Assembly (NCBI RefSeq): GCF_902459745.1
Contig: NZ_CABPSJ010000007.1
Span: forward strand, 1-64,000
DNA length: 64,000 nt
Direction of reading: 5' to 3'
Source of the DNA: Pandoraea communis
Lineage (GTDB): Bacteria; Pseudomonadota; Gammaproteobacteria; Burkholderiales; Burkholderiaceae
Shown here piece by piece: positions 24,478 through 34,503 of this stretch. Under the pieces are notes generated by a model. That model saw only the letters and a list, made by a program, of their open reading frames with translations, did no database searches and had not been told where the DNA came from. Positions within the stretch are counted from its first letter, which is position 1. Each line of letters opens with the position of its first letter. Both the position numbers and the translations under genes were made by a program.

Positions 24478-25835
24478 TGAAAACACTGCTGGTCAAGAAT
24501 GCCGAGGTTCTGGTCACGATGGACGCAGGCCGCCGCGAGATTGCGCGCGGCGGACTGTACGTGGAAGACAACCGGATCGTCGCCGTCGGCACGCGCGATA
24601 CGCTTCCAGCCACGGCCGACGAAGTGCTGGATCTGACCGGGCACGTTGTGATTCCCGGCCTCGTCAATACGCATCACCACATGTATCAGAGCCTCACGCG
24701 TGCCATTCCCGCCGCGCAAGATGGCGAGCTGTTCAACTGGCTGACGAACCTGTATCCGGTGTGGGCGAATCTCACACCGGAAATGATCCGCGTCTCGACA
24801 CAGACGGCGATGGCCGAGTTGCTGCTCTCGGGCTGCACGACATCGAGCGATCATCTCTACATCTACCCGAACGGTTGTAAGCTCGACGACAGCATCGAAG
24901 CTGCCGCCGAGATCGGCATGCGCTTTCACGCAAGCCGCGGCAGCATGAGTGTCGGGCAGAGTCAGGGCGGGCTGCCGCCAGATCGCGTCGTCGAGCGCGA
25001 AGACGACATTCTCGAAGACACGCAGCGTCTCATCGAGACGTATCACGACGAAGGCCGCTACGCGATGCTGCGCTTGGTCGTGGCCCCCTGTTCACCCTTC
25101 TCGGTGAGCCGCGAACTGATGCGCGATTCGGCGTCGATGGCGCGTCACTACGGGGTGTCGCTGCATACCCATCTGGCCGAGAACGTCAACGATATTGCCT
25201 ACAGCCGTGAGAAGTTCGGCATGACGCCAGCCGAATACGCTCAGGATCTGGGCTGGGTCGGGCACGACGTCTGGCATGCGCACTGCGTGCAACTTGACGA
25301 CGCAGGCATCGCGCTGTTCGCCAGGACGGGGACCGGCGTGGCGCACTGTCCGTGTTCGAACATGCGGCTCGCCTCGGGCATTGCGCCGATTCGCCGGATG
25401 CGCGATGCGGGCGTGCCGGTCGGGCTGGGCGTAGATGGCTCGGCCTCGAACGATGCGGCCAACATGATCGGCGAAGCGCGTCAGGCGTTGCTCTTGCAGC
25501 GTGTGGGCTTCGGCCCGAGCGCGATGACGGCCCGCGAGGCGCTGGAAATCGCCACGGTAGGCGGCGCGCGCGTGCTGGGTCGAGACGACATCGGCATCCT
25601 CGCGCCCGGCATGGCGGCCGATTTCGTGGCGTTCGACACCCGTAGCGTGGGCATGGCGGGCGGTCTGCACGACCCGGTGGCGGCGCTGGTCTTCTGTAAC
25701 CCTGGACAAGCCGCGTACAGCGTGGTCAACGGACGGGTGGTGGTGCGCGAAGGGCGTCTGGCGACGCTTGACCTGCCGTCGCTCGTCACGCGTCACAACG
25801 CGCTGGCGCGACAACTGGCCGAGGCTTCCCGGTAA
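24477..25835 (+). CDS. 8-oxoguanine deaminase
   Basis: This 452-residue amidohydrolase-family TIM barrel starts MKTLLVKNAEVLVTMD. Metal ligands are seen in HHHMYQ (the H-x-H region after GLVNT), HTHLAEN, WHAHCVQLD and the Asp in GLGVDGSASND. The sequence, including SGCTTSSDHLYIYPNG and GSMSVGQSQGGLPPD, fits the 8-oxoguanine deaminase branch over guanine deaminase or TrzN-like enzymes. The product of 8-oxoguanine deamination is urate, the substrate of the adjacent PuuD pathway. It is translationally coupled to the permease gene. Confidence 0.88.
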   Translation: MKTLLVKNAEVLVTMDAGRREIARGGLYVEDNRIVAVGTRDTLPATADEVLDLTGHVVIPGLVNTHHHMYQSLTRAIPAAQDGELFNWLTNLYPVWANLTPEMIRVSTQTAMAELLLSGCTTSSDHLYIYPNGCKLDDSIEAAAEIGMRFHASRGSMSVGQSQGGLPPDRVVEREDDILEDTQRLIETYHDEGRYAMLRLVVAPCSPFSVSRELMRDSASMARHYGVSLHTHLAENVNDIAYSREKFGMTPAEYAQDLGWVGHDVWHAHCVQLDDAGIALFARTGTGVAHCPCSNMRLASGIAPIRRMRDAGVPVGLGVDGSASNDAANMIGEARQALLLQRVGFGPSAMTAREALEIATVGGARVLGRDDIGILAPGMAADFVAFDTRSVGMAGGLHDPVAALVFCNPGQAAYSVVNGRVVVREGRLATLDLPSLVTRHNALARQLAEASR

Positions 25836-25944
25836 GGCGTTGCCACACCGGCCACCGATTCATGGTGTGTGGCCGAGCGTGGCAGCGGGCAAGCGGGAAA
25901 TCGGGGCGACGTTTCTGTGCATAAGGAACGCCGCCGTTCGGTTC

Positions 25945-25970
25945 GGCGGAGCGGTGGGGGCCGCTCCGCC
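25945..25970. terminator. strong GC hairpin between convergent genes
   Basis: A perfect 10-bp stem GGCGGAGCGG / CCGCTCCGCC with a six-base loop lies between the ends of the deaminase and LysR genes. No T-run follows on either strand, so it may only slow or protect transcript ends. Confidence 0.45.
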
Positions 25971-26007
25971 GGTAAAAACGGCGCGGAACCCCGGCATCCA
26001 CCGAGGA

Positions 26008-26946
26008 TCAGGACTGCGTGTGTGACTCGAGCAGTGTGCGTGTGGCGTCGGAAATGATGCTGCGCAGCCAGCGCACCTCATCCGAATAGTGCGTGCGCTC
26101 GTGCCACAACTGGTAGTACTGCATCGGCGGGAAGTCGATGGGCGTTTCGAGCACGGTGAGCGGCAGGAACTCCGCGTAATGGTCGGCGAACAGACGCGTC
26201 GTCGTGAAGATCAGATCGGATTTCAGCAGAACGTACGGCGCCAGATTGAAATACGGAATTGTCACGACCACATTGCGCTTCAGACGCTCGCGCGCGAGGT
26301 GCATGTCGATGGCGCCGCGTTGGGCGACGGAGTAGGGTGTTGGCGCGAGGTGCGGACTGGCGAGGTATTGCTCGAGGGTGAGGCCGCGTTTGGCATACGG
26401 ATGTGTATTGCGCACCAGGCAGACGATCTGGTCGACGAACAGGTTCGAGAGGTGAAGCTGCTCGGGTGGCTCGGGCCAGTTGCCGATGACGACGTCGACC
26501 TTGCCGTCTTCGAGCGCATGTTCGTAATCGAAGGCAGGGCCGAGCGAATGCAGTTCGAGCTGCGCATTGGGGGCTTGCTGGCGAAAGCGTTCGACGACCG
26601 TGGGGACGAACAGCGTATTCAGATAATCGGGGGAGCCGATGCGAAACGTGCGCACCGTCGTCGCCGGATCGAAACTCGATTGCTGGACCGTGATGCGCTC
26701 GATCTCACGCAGGGCGTTCTGCGTCGGCTCCAGCAGCGATTGACCGTACTCCGTGGGTACCATGCCCGATTTGCCGCGCACCAGCAGCGGATCGCCGGTG
26801 ATATCGCGCAAGCGCCGCAGTGCCGCGCTGATCGCGGGCTGAGACTGGTTCAGCTTGACGGCCGCACGCGTCACGCTGCGCTCGATCAACAAGGTGTGAA
26901 GGACGCGTAGCAAATAGGTGTCGATCGGTTCGCGGTTTTGGCTCAT
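26008..26946 (-). CDS. LysR family transcriptional regulator
   Basis: This 312-residue protein has an N-terminal winged helix-turn-helix (RSVTRAAVKLNQSQPAISAA then LRRLRDITGDPLLVRGKSG) and a C-terminal periplasmic-binding-like effector domain. It lies between the 8-oxoguanine deaminase and the BMP-type ABC transporter, and is divergent from the latter. Regulation of the purine operons is therefore likely, with an intermediate such as urate as a possible effector, but that is inference. The C-terminus resembles the NodD/SyrM-like branch more than the CrgA-like LysR gene at 57.4 kb. Confidence 0.9.
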   Translation of the reverse strand: MSQNREPIDTYLLRVLHTLLIERSVTRAAVKLNQSQPAISAALRRLRDITGDPLLVRGKSGMVPTEYGQSLLEPTQNALREIERITVQQSSFDPATTVRTFRIGSPDYLNTLFVPTVVERFRQQAPNAQLELHSLGPAFDYEHALEDGKVDVVIGNWPEPPEQLHLSNLFVDQIVCLVRNTHPYAKRGLTLEQYLASPHLAPTPYSVAQRGAIDMHLARERLKRNVVVTIPYFNLAPYVLLKSDLIFTTTRLFADHYAEFLPLTVLETPIDFPPMQYYQLWHERTHYSDEVRWLRSIISDATRTLLESHTQS

Positions 26947-27056
26947 GAGAAATATAACAGTCCGAATATGCCGGACCCTGAATTACATAACTAAATCATT
27001 ATGAAGCACAAGCGCCCGACGTCTCCATAGCGGAAAGCCCGTATCACTAAAATAGG

Positions 27057-27088
27057 GGCATGTCGCGCTTCATAAAGCACGACATGCC
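27057..27088. promoter_or_regulatory. 32-bp near-perfect inverted repeat between LysR and ABC transporter genes
   Basis: Left arm 27057-27070 and right arm 27075-27088 match at 13 of 14 positions around CATA. It sits in the divergent gap, 92 bases before the ABC ATPase start. It could be an operator for a dimeric regulator or a leader hairpin. No T-run follows on the plus strand. Confidence 0.55.
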
Positions 27089-27180
27089 ATGTTATTGACG
27101 CACGCTCGACATTTCGCCGCGAATTGGGTATTTTCGTCCCGCCCAAGCTCAGGATCGAGACTTTGCCCGTGACATCCCCA

Positions 27181-28728
27181 ATGCAATCCACACCACGTCT
27201 GGCGCTGACCGGCATCACCAAGCGCTATCCGAGCGTGGTGGCCAACGACGGCATCGCGTTGAGCGTGTTACCCGGCGAAATCCATGCCGTACTAGGTGAG
27301 AACGGTGCAGGCAAGAGCACGTTGATGAAGATCATCTACGGTGCGGTGCGCCCTGACGCGGGCGAAATCCGCTGGGAAGGGCAGCCCACGCGTATCGACA
27401 GTCCGGCCGCGGCCCGCAAGCTCGGCATCGGCATGGTCTTCCAGCACTTCTCGCTGTTTGAGACGCTGACCGTCGCCGAGAACATTTCCCTTGCACTCGA
27501 TGACGCGGGGCACGATCTGAAGGCGCTCGCCGGGCGCATCCGCGATGTGTCGGCGCAGTATGGGCTCGAAGTCGATCCGGCGCGTCACGTGCATAGCCTG
27601 TCGGTGGGCGAGCGCCAGCGTGTGGAGATCGTGCGCTGTCTGTTACAGAATCCGCGTCTGCTCATCATGGACGAGCCCACGTCGGTGCTCACACCGCAAG
27701 CCGTCCAGAAACTCTTCACCACGCTGCGCCGTCTGGCTTCAGAAGGTTGCAGCATCGTCTACATCAGCCACAAACTCGACGAAATACGCGATCTGTGCGA
27801 CCGCGCGACCGTGTTGCGCGCCGGGCGCGTGTCGGGCCACGCCGTGCCGCGCGAGGAGACCGCAGAGACGCTGGCGCAGATGATGATCGGGCGCGCGTTG
27901 CCGCAGATCGAGCGTCGCGAGCACCAGCCGGGCGACGTGCTGCTTTCCTTGCGGCAGTTGTCGATGGCGAGCGAAGACCCATTCGGCACCTCGTTGCACG
28001 ACATCAACCTCGACGTGCATGCGGGCGAGATTGTCGGTATCGCAGGGGTCTCCGGTAACGGACAGGCCGAATTGCTGGCTGCGCTGTCGGGTGAGACTCG
28101 TGCGCCGCAGGCCGAAGCCCTTCATCTGAACGGCCGCGCCGCCGGTCGCATGGGCGCCGCCACCCGGCGCCGTCTCGGGCTGGCCTTCGTGCCGGAAGAG
28201 CGGCTAGGGCGTGGTGCGGTGCCCAGCATGTCGCTTACCGACAACGCGCTGCTTGGCGCGTCCGGCACGGCACACCTCGGATTGCTGCGCGGCGGCTGGA
28301 TTCGCCGGCACACGCTCCGGCGGTTCGCGTCACTGTGCATCGAGCGCTTCAATGTGAAGGCGGGCGGACCGGATGCCGCTGCACAGAGCCTCTCGGGCGG
28401 CAATCTGCAAAAGTTCATCGTCGGACGCGAAATCCTTCAGGAACCCAGGGTGCTCGTGGTGGCTCAGCCGACGTGGGGCGTCGATGTGGGCGCGGCGAGC
28501 TTCATCCGTCAGCAGTTGCTCGACCTTTCGGCTCGTGGCGTCGCGGTGCTGGTGCTGTCCGAAGAACTCGACGAACTTTTCGAAATTTGCGACCGGATCA
28601 CGGTGCTTGCGCAGGGGCGTCTGTCGCCAGTGCGCAAGCCCGAGCAGACCGACGCCCGCGAGATCGGCCTGTGGATGGCGGGGATGTTCCCCGGCGGCCC
28701 GGGCGGTTCAGGAGAGCGCGCGACCTGA
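27181..28728 (+). CDS. ABC transporter ATP-binding protein, nucleoside/purine (BMP) type
   Basis: This 515-residue protein has two ABC cassettes in tandem. The first is canonical: GENGAGKST (Walker A), SVGERQRVEI (signature), LLIMDEPTSVLTP (Walker B). The second has GVSGNGQAEL in place of Walker A, LSGGNLQKF, and VLVVAQPTWGVDVGA, the degenerate form typical of RbsA/YufO-like ATPases. I took ATG 27181; a TTG at 27124 would add 19 residues. With two permeases and a BMP lipoprotein it forms a complete importer for nucleosides or purine bases. Confidence 0.92.
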   Translation: MQSTPRLALTGITKRYPSVVANDGIALSVLPGEIHAVLGENGAGKSTLMKIIYGAVRPDAGEIRWEGQPTRIDSPAAARKLGIGMVFQHFSLFETLTVAENISLALDDAGHDLKALAGRIRDVSAQYGLEVDPARHVHSLSVGERQRVEIVRCLLQNPRLLIMDEPTSVLTPQAVQKLFTTLRRLASEGCSIVYISHKLDEIRDLCDRATVLRAGRVSGHAVPREETAETLAQMMIGRALPQIERREHQPGDVLLSLRQLSMASEDPFGTSLHDINLDVHAGEIVGIAGVSGNGQAELLAALSGETRAPQAEALHLNGRAAGRMGAATRRRLGLAFVPEERLGRGAVPSMSLTDNALLGASGTAHLGLLRGGWIRRHTLRRFASLCIERFNVKAGGPDAAAQSLSGGNLQKFIVGREILQEPRVLVVAQPTWGVDVGAASFIRQQLLDLSARGVAVLVLSEELDELFEICDRITVLAQGRLSPVRKPEQTDAREIGLWMAGMFPGGPGGSGERAT

Positions 28729-28819
28729 CGTATCGGCGAGAGGGGCATGACCTGGATCGTCGGGCCTTCGGTCGTACCGTCGCCGGCACCGTAACGTATT
28801 TCATCGATTTTCAAACACC

Positions 28820-29926
28820 ATGTTCGATTTCACGCTTGAGCCACGGCCAAGTCCTTCCCGCACCATGCGGCTCGCCATGCCGCTGGTGGCCACGCTCATC
28901 ACGCTGGCCGGCGGTGTGCTCATTTTCGGTTTCCTCGGCAAGCATCCGGCGCAGGCGATGGCAGCGTTCTTTCTGGCACCGGTCAGCAGCCTGAACGGCT
29001 GGTCGGAGCTGCTGCTCAAGGCGTCGCCCCTGTGCCTGATTGCGCTGGGACTGGCCATTGGCTATCGCGCCAACGTGTGGAACATCGGTGCGGAAGGCCA
29101 GTTGCTGCTGGGCGGTATTTTCGCCTCGGGTGTCGCGATTCACTTCGATGGTCACGGTGGCCCGTGGCTGTTGCCGTTGATGATGGCGGCAGGCGCGCTG
29201 GGCGGCATGTTGTGGGCCGCTATTCCCGCGCTGTTGCGCGTTCGCTTCAACGCCAACGAGATTCTCGTGAGCCTGATGTTGACGTACGTGGCCACCCAAC
29301 TGCTGATCTATCTCGTGAGCGGCCCCTGGCAGGACCCGCATGGCATGAATTTCCCGCAGTCGATCAGCTTTGGCCGCGACGCGCTGTTCCCTCGCTTTTT
29401 CGGCGACTGGCACTGGACCCCATGGCGGGGCACACGCCTGAACGCGTCGGTGTTCATGGCGATGGTGGCGGTGCCGGCCGCGTGGTTTTTCATGCGCAAG
29501 AGTTTCGCCGGGTACCGGATGGAAGTCGGCGGGCTCGCACCGCTTGCCGCTCGCTATGCAGGCTATTCCGAGCCGCGCGCCGTCTGGCTCGCCCTGCTGA
29601 TCGGCGGGGCCGCCGCCGGGCTGGCGGGCACCGGCGAAGTGGCGGGGCCGGTCGGGCAACTGCAGGCGACCTGGGCGCCGGGGTATGGCTTCACGGCCAT
29701 CATCGTGGCGTTCGTGGGACGTCTGCATCCGGTCGGCATCGTTCTGGCGAGCTTGCTCATGGCGCTGCTGTATCTCGGCGGCGAAGCGGTGCAAACGTCG
29801 CTGCAATTGCCCAAGGCGATCAGCGGCGTGTTTCAGGGGCTGCTTCTGTTCAGCCTGCTGGGTTGCGACGTTTTCGTGAACTACCGTCTGCGCCGTCGTG
29901 CCCGTGCACACGCGCGGGAAGCCTGA
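28820..29926 (+). CDS. ABC transporter permease 1, nucleoside/purine type
   Basis: This 368-residue inner-membrane protein has about ten hydrophobic segments and the BPD_transp_2 hallmark GLAIGYRANVWNIGAEGQLLLGG. It lies 91 bases after the ATPase gene and 10 bases before the second permease gene. YufP-like permeases pair with a YufQ-like partner, which is what is found next. The 91-base gap holds no gene. Confidence 0.92.
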   Translation: MFDFTLEPRPSPSRTMRLAMPLVATLITLAGGVLIFGFLGKHPAQAMAAFFLAPVSSLNGWSELLLKASPLCLIALGLAIGYRANVWNIGAEGQLLLGGIFASGVAIHFDGHGGPWLLPLMMAAGALGGMLWAAIPALLRVRFNANEILVSLMLTYVATQLLIYLVSGPWQDPHGMNFPQSISFGRDALFPRFFGDWHWTPWRGTRLNASVFMAMVAVPAAWFFMRKSFAGYRMEVGGLAPLAARYAGYSEPRAVWLALLIGGAAAGLAGTGEVAGPVGQLQATWAPGYGFTAIIVAFVGRLHPVGIVLASLLMALLYLGGEAVQTSLQLPKAISGVFQGLLLFSLLGCDVFVNYRLRRRARAHAREA

Positions 29927-29936
29927 GGAGCGCCGC

Positions 29937-30866
29937 ATGGACTGGATCAATCTGCTGACGCCGCTGGCGGCAAGTGCCGTGATCGCGGCCATTCCGTTGA
30001 TGCTCGCCGCACTGGGCGAACTGGTGACGGAGAAGTCTGGCGTGCTCAATCTCGGCGTGGAAGGCACGATGCTCATGGGTGCCGTCGGTGCGTTCGCCGT
30101 GACCGTACAGACGGGGAGCCTCTGGCTCGGCGTGCTCGCGGGCATTGCTGCGGGTGTGGTCATGTCGGCCATCTTCGCGTGGCTCACGCTCTCGCTCATG
30201 GCCAATCAGGTGGCAACGGGGCTGGCGCTGACGATCTTCGGCGTAGGGCTTTCGGCCTATGCCGGCCGTCCGTACACAGACGCCACCATCCCGATGCTGC
30301 GCGACCTGCCGATCCCCGGCCTGTCGTCGATTCCCGTATTAGGGCCGTCGGTCTTCTCGCTCAACCCGCTGGGTTATCTCTCGGTGGTGCTGCTGGTGGC
30401 GATCACCTGGTTTTTGTACCGCACGCGAGCCGGGCTGGTGTTGCGCTCGATCGGTGAGGCACCCGCCGTGGCGCATGCCATCGGCTACCCGGTGGTGCGG
30501 ATCCGTTATCTTGCAACGCTTTTCGGCGGCGCGATGTCGGGGCTTGCGGGCGCGTATTACTCGGTTGGCTATCTGCGCCTCTGGCAAGAGAACCTGACGG
30601 CCGGACGCGGCTGGATTGCGCTGGCGCTGGTGGTGTTTGCGACGTGGCGTCCGGGCCGCACGGTGCTCGGCGCGCTGCTCTTCGGCGTGGTCATGGCGCT
30701 GCAATTTCAGGCGCAGGCGATGGGCATTCGCGTTCCGTCGCAGGCGTTGGCCAGTCTGCCGTATCTGGCGACCATCGTGGTGCTGGTGATCATCTCGCGC
30801 AATCGCCAGACGATTCGCCTGAATGCGCCGGCCTCGCTGGGCAAGCCGTTTTTCGCAGGGTCTTGA
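29937..30866 (+). CDS. ABC transporter permease 2, nucleoside/purine type
   Basis: This 309-residue membrane protein has about nine hydrophobic segments and the motif EKSGVLNLGVEGTMLMGAV, typical of the YufQ-like second permease of BMP-dependent importers. ATG 29937 has TGAGGAG just upstream and follows the first permease by 10 bases, so the two are translated together. Confidence 0.93.
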   Translation: MDWINLLTPLAASAVIAAIPLMLAALGELVTEKSGVLNLGVEGTMLMGAVGAFAVTVQTGSLWLGVLAGIAAGVVMSAIFAWLTLSLMANQVATGLALTIFGVGLSAYAGRPYTDATIPMLRDLPIPGLSSIPVLGPSVFSLNPLGYLSVVLLVAITWFLYRTRAGLVLRSIGEAPAVAHAIGYPVVRIRYLATLFGGAMSGLAGAYYSVGYLRLWQENLTAGRGWIALALVVFATWRPGRTVLGALLFGVVMALQFQAQAMGIRVPSQALASLPYLATIVVLVIISRNRQTIRLNAPASLGKPFFAGS

Positions 30867-30950
30867 CGCGTTGCCTGCGGGCAGCGCGAGGGGTTTGGCA
30901 AACGAGAGCATGGAATCAACCTGAAACAATCGATGACGAGGAGAAAATCG

Positions 30951-32099
30951 ATGCGACGTAAAGTCCTGATCACGATGGCAAGCCTGGCGGCGGCCATGCT
31001 GGTTTCTGCCTGCGGCAAGCAGGAGAGCAACACCGCGAGCGCGCCGGCGGCAGCGTCCGACGCGCAGGCATCGGCCGCGCCGGCAGGCAAGGGCCCGATG
31101 GGGGTGGCGTTCGTCTACATCGGCAACCCGGGCGACGCTGGCTGGACCTACGCGCACGAGCAGGGTGCGAAGGCCGTAGAAGCGAAGTACGGCGACAAAG
31201 TGAGCGTGACCCGCGTGGAGAACGTGCCCGAGGGCGCGGACTCGGAGCGCGTGTTCCGCGATCTGGCAGGCAAGGGCAACAAGCTGATTTTCGGCACGTC
31301 GTTCGGCTACATGGACTCGATGGTCAAGACGGCCGCCGATTTCCCGGATGTGACGTTCGAGCACGCCACCGGCTTCAAGACGGCGCCGAACCTCGGCACG
31401 TATGACGTGCGTACGTACGAAGGCGCGCATCTGGCCGGTGTGGTCGGCGGTCATGTTACGAAGTCCAACGTGATCGGCTATGTGGCATCGGTGCCGATCC
31501 CCGAGGTGATCCGCAACATCGACGCGTTCACTATTGCGGCGCGCGAAGTCAATCCGAAAGTCAAGGTGAAGGTTGTCTGGATCAATAGCTGGTTCGATCC
31601 GGGCAAGGAGCGTCAGGCGGCGGAATCGCTCGTCGGACAGGGCGCCGACGTGCTGATGCAGAACGTCGACTCGGCGGTGGTGATGCAAGTGGCCGAAGAG
31701 AAGAAGATCCACGCCTTTGGCTGGGATTCGGACATGAGCAAGTTCGGCCCGAACGCTCATCTCGCATCAGCCGCCATCGACTGGAGCAAGTACTACGTGC
31801 GCACGGTCGACGAAGTCATGCAGGGCTCGTGGAAGAACACGCCGGTCTGGGGGGGTATCAAGGAAGACGAGATCAACCTCGTGGCCATCAACGACAAGAC
31901 CGTGCCGGAAGCGGCGCGCAAGGCCGTGACTGCGCGTCACGACGCCATTCGCGACGGTAAGTACGATCCGTTCACCGGCCCGATCAAGGGGCAGGACGGC
32001 AAGGAAATCGTGCCGGCCGGCAAGACCCTTAACGACGACGAGAAGCACCAGATCAACTGGTTCGTGGAAGGCGTCGAGGGCTCGCTGCCGAAGCAGTAA
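30951..32099 (+). CDS. BMP family lipoprotein, purine/nucleoside-binding
   Basis: This 382-residue protein has a lipoprotein signal ending LVSAC and an Ala/Ser-rich linker, followed by the BMP/PnrA-like binding fold (GVAFVYIGNPGDAGWTYAHE, NKLIFGTSFGYMDS, DVLMQNVDSAVVMQVAEEKK). It is exported and lipid-anchored and delivers ligand to the two permeases. ATG 30951 follows GAGGAG; an upstream ATG at 30933 lacks such a site. The gene ends the ABC operon before a strong terminator. Purine-related ligands are inferred from the neighbouring catabolic genes. Confidence 0.93.
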   Translation: MRRKVLITMASLAAAMLVSACGKQESNTASAPAAASDAQASAAPAGKGPMGVAFVYIGNPGDAGWTYAHEQGAKAVEAKYGDKVSVTRVENVPEGADSERVFRDLAGKGNKLIFGTSFGYMDSMVKTAADFPDVTFEHATGFKTAPNLGTYDVRTYEGAHLAGVVGGHVTKSNVIGYVASVPIPEVIRNIDAFTIAAREVNPKVKVKVVWINSWFDPGKERQAAESLVGQGADVLMQNVDSAVVMQVAEEKKIHAFGWDSDMSKFGPNAHLASAAIDWSKYYVRTVDEVMQGSWKNTPVWGGIKEDEINLVAINDKTVPEAARKAVTARHDAIRDGKYDPFTGPIKGQDGKEIVPAGKTLNDDEKHQINWFVEGVEGSLPKQ

Positions 32100-32141
32100 C
32101 GATGGCTGTACCGCCTCTGTGCGGCATCGCGGTATCAGAAG

Positions 32142-32170
32142 AACCGCCGGTATCTGCCGGCGGTTTTTTT
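32142..32170 (+). terminator. rho-independent terminator after the BMP operon
   Basis: AACCGCCGG, loop TATCTG, CCGGCGGTT then more Ts (seven in a row in total). Confidence 0.95.
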
Positions 32171-32671
32171 GTGCTGGAGGCTCTGAAGGGACGTTAGTCG
32201 CGGGATGTTTTCACGGTCTCGTCCTGCGCGAGTTTTTCCGTGTCGGGGGAGACGGCGGTGCGGCAGTGGCGATCAACAACACGGCGGCAGCAAGGAAGGG
32301 GCCGAGGAGAGGGGGGCAGAGGTTGCGCTGAGGGCGCAGCGCGCATGCATGGGGCGTAGACAGGCGGATAGGGGTCATGAGAAGGCACTGGGGAAGTGAT
32401 AGCGCCCCGGGAGGGCAAGAGAGGCATCTCCATCCGGGGGATGATGGCCGCAAACGGCGTCTGAAGGTCTTCAGGCAACTTCCGCCAAATTCAGCGGCTT
32501 TGGGGGGAGCCTACGGGTCGGCGAGCACCGGCACTCCCTTTAGGCGCCGCATTTCGGAGCCTTCACAAGCGCCGGGGGCGACTCAGGGCGCGTGACACGC
32601 ATCAGTGCTAAAATGTCGGGTTTCGTGGCGCAATTTTGTGCCGCCGCACTTCATTTCCCCGGATACCGCCT
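32171..32671. other. 500-base gap without recognised gene
   Basis: No frame here resembles a known protein and none has a convincing ribosome site. A minus-strand frame near 32250-32350 includes a hydrophobic stretch (FLAAAVLLIATAAPP) but is otherwise low-complexity. The promoter of the ABC-F gene should lie near 32590-32630, where CTAAAAT resembles a -10 element. Confidence 0.5.
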
Positions 32672-34267
32672 GTGCTGTCTACTGCCAATATCACGATGCA
32701 ATTCGGCGCCAAGCCGCTCTTCGAGAACATTTCCGTCAAATTTGGCGGGGGCAACCGTTATGGCCTGATCGGCGCCAACGGCTGCGGCAAATCGACGTTC
32801 ATGAAGATCCTCGGGGGCGATCTGGAGCCGAGCGCCGGCAACGTCATGCTCGAACCCAACGTGCGTCTGGGTAAGCTCAAGCAGGATCAGTTCGCGTATG
32901 AAGACATGCGCGTGCTCGACGTCGTGATGATGGGCCATACCGAAATGTGGGCCGCCATGAGCGAGCGCGATGCCATCTACGCCAATCCGGAAGCGACGGA
33001 CGACGACTACATGCACGCCGCCGAACTCGAAGCGAAGTTCGCCGAGTACGACGGCTATACGGCCGAAGCGCGCGCGGGTGAGCTGCTGCTGGGCGTGGGT
33101 ATTCCGATCGACCAGCATCAGGGGCCGATGAGCAACGTTGCACCGGGCTGGAAGCTGCGTGTGCTGCTCGCACAGGCGCTGTTCTCGAATCCGGACGTGC
33201 TGCTGCTCGACGAGCCGACCAACAACCTGGACATCAACACGATCCGCTGGCTGGAAGACGTGCTCAACGAGCGCAACTCCACCATGATCATCATTTCGCA
33301 CGATCGCCACTTCTTGAACGCCGTGTGCACGCACATGGCGGATATGGACTACGGCACGCTCACGATCTATCCGGGCAACTACGACGACTACATGCTTGCG
33401 TCGGCGCAGGCGCGCGAGCGTCAGATGGCGGCGAACACCAAGGCGAAGGAACGCATCACCGATCTGCAAGACTTCGTGCGCCGCTTCTCGGCGAACAAGT
33501 CCAAGGCGCGTCAGGCGACGAGCCGTCTCAAGCAGATCGACAAGATCAAGGTTGAGGACATCAAGCCTTCGTCACGTCAGAACCCGTTCATCCGCTTCGA
33601 ATTCGAGAAGAAGCTGCACAATCTCGCGTTCGAATTCGAAGGCATTTCCAAGTCGTTCGACCGCCAGATCTTCAAGAACTACTCCGGCGCGGTGCGCGCC
33701 GGTGAGCGTGTGGCCATCATTGGCGAGAACGGCGCGGGCAAGACCACGCTGCTGCGCAGCCTGATGGCGGAACTGCCGGTCGACGCGGGCAACGTGAAGT
33801 GGGCCGAGAACGCCAACATCGGTTACATGCCGCAAGACACCTCGGAGGCCTTCCCGGAAGATTTGTCGCTCACCGACTGGATGACGCAATGGGGCAAGGA
33901 AGGCGACGACGATCAGGTGATTCGTGGCTCGCTGGGCCGCCTGCTGTTCGGTGGCGACGACGTGCGCAAGTCTGTTCGTGTGCTCTCCGGTGGTGAGAAG
34001 GGACGCATGATCTGGGGCAAGCTGATGTTGGGCCGTCACAATGTGATGATGATGGACGAGCCGACCAACCATATGGACATGGAGTCGATCGAGTCGCTTC
34101 AGATCGCCCTCGACAAATATCCGGGCACGCTGATCTTCGTCTCGCACGATCGCGAGTTCGTGTCGGGTCTGGCCACGCGCGTTATCGAAGTGAAGAGTGA
34201 CGGCACGTTGGTCGATTACGCCGGCACTTATGACGAGTACCTGGCCAGCCAGGGCGTGGAAGTCTGA
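32672..34267 (+). CDS. ybiT: ABC-F family ATPase (YbiT type)
   Basis: This 531-residue protein (E. coli YbiT is about 530) has two soluble ABC domains: [20 protein letters not shown] and SHDRHFL in the first; [27 protein letters not shown] and SHDREF in the second, joined by a charged linker. ABC-F proteins bind ribosomes and modulate stalled translation; they do not transport. The start is GTG 32672, giving [17 protein letters not shown], which fits homologues that begin [12 protein letters not shown]. It is monocistronic, with a terminator 43 bases after the stop. Confidence 0.93.
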   Translation: MLSTANITMQFGAKPLFENISVKFGGGNRYGLIGANGCGKSTFMKILGGDLEPSAGNVMLEPNVRLGKLKQDQFAYEDMRVLDVVMMGHTEMWAAMSERDAIYANPEATDDDYMHAAELEAKFAEYDGYTAEARAGELLLGVGIPIDQHQGPMSNVAPGWKLRVLLAQALFSNPDVLLLDEPTNNLDINTIRWLEDVLNERNSTMIIISHDRHFLNAVCTHMADMDYGTLTIYPGNYDDYMLASAQARERQMAANTKAKERITDLQDFVRRFSANKSKARQATSRLKQIDKIKVEDIKPSSRQNPFIRFEFEKKLHNLAFEFEGISKSFDRQIFKNYSGAVRAGERVAIIGENGAGKTTLLRSLMAELPVDAGNVKWAENANIGYMPQDTSEAFPEDLSLTDWMTQWGKEGDDDQVIRGSLGRLLFGGDDVRKSVRVLSGGEKGRMIWGKLMLGRHNVMMMDEPTNHMDMESIESLQIALDKYPGTLIFVSHDREFVSGLATRVIEVKSDGTLVDYAGTYDEYLASQGVEV

Positions 34268-34309
34268 CGGAAGTCTTCGAGACGTCCACGCGACGCACGT
34301 AATACCCGG

Positions 34310-34345
34310 CAGGGCGCTTGCTTGGCAAGCGCCCTGTTTGCGTTT
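34310..34345 (+). terminator. rho-independent terminator after the ABC-F gene
   Basis: Perfect 12-bp stem CAGGGCGCTTGC / GCAAGCGCCCTG with loop TTG, followed by TTTGCGTTT. Confidence 0.85.
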
Positions 34346-34503
34346 ACAGCACGTTGAGGCGGAGCAGGTGTCGTCTTACGGTGTCATGGGAATATCGGAA
34401 GGCGCAGCGCAGAGGCATCCGATTTCACCGAAGGGCTGAGAAGCGCGGAGGCGAGCAGACTACAATGGGCGTTCGACGTTCCTCTGCCAGCAGGAGACAT
34501 TGC

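Noticed and set aside
32194-32478. 94-codon minus-strand frame in the gap before the ABC-F gene
   Set aside because: Pro/Arg-rich, no ribosome site, no recognisable domain.
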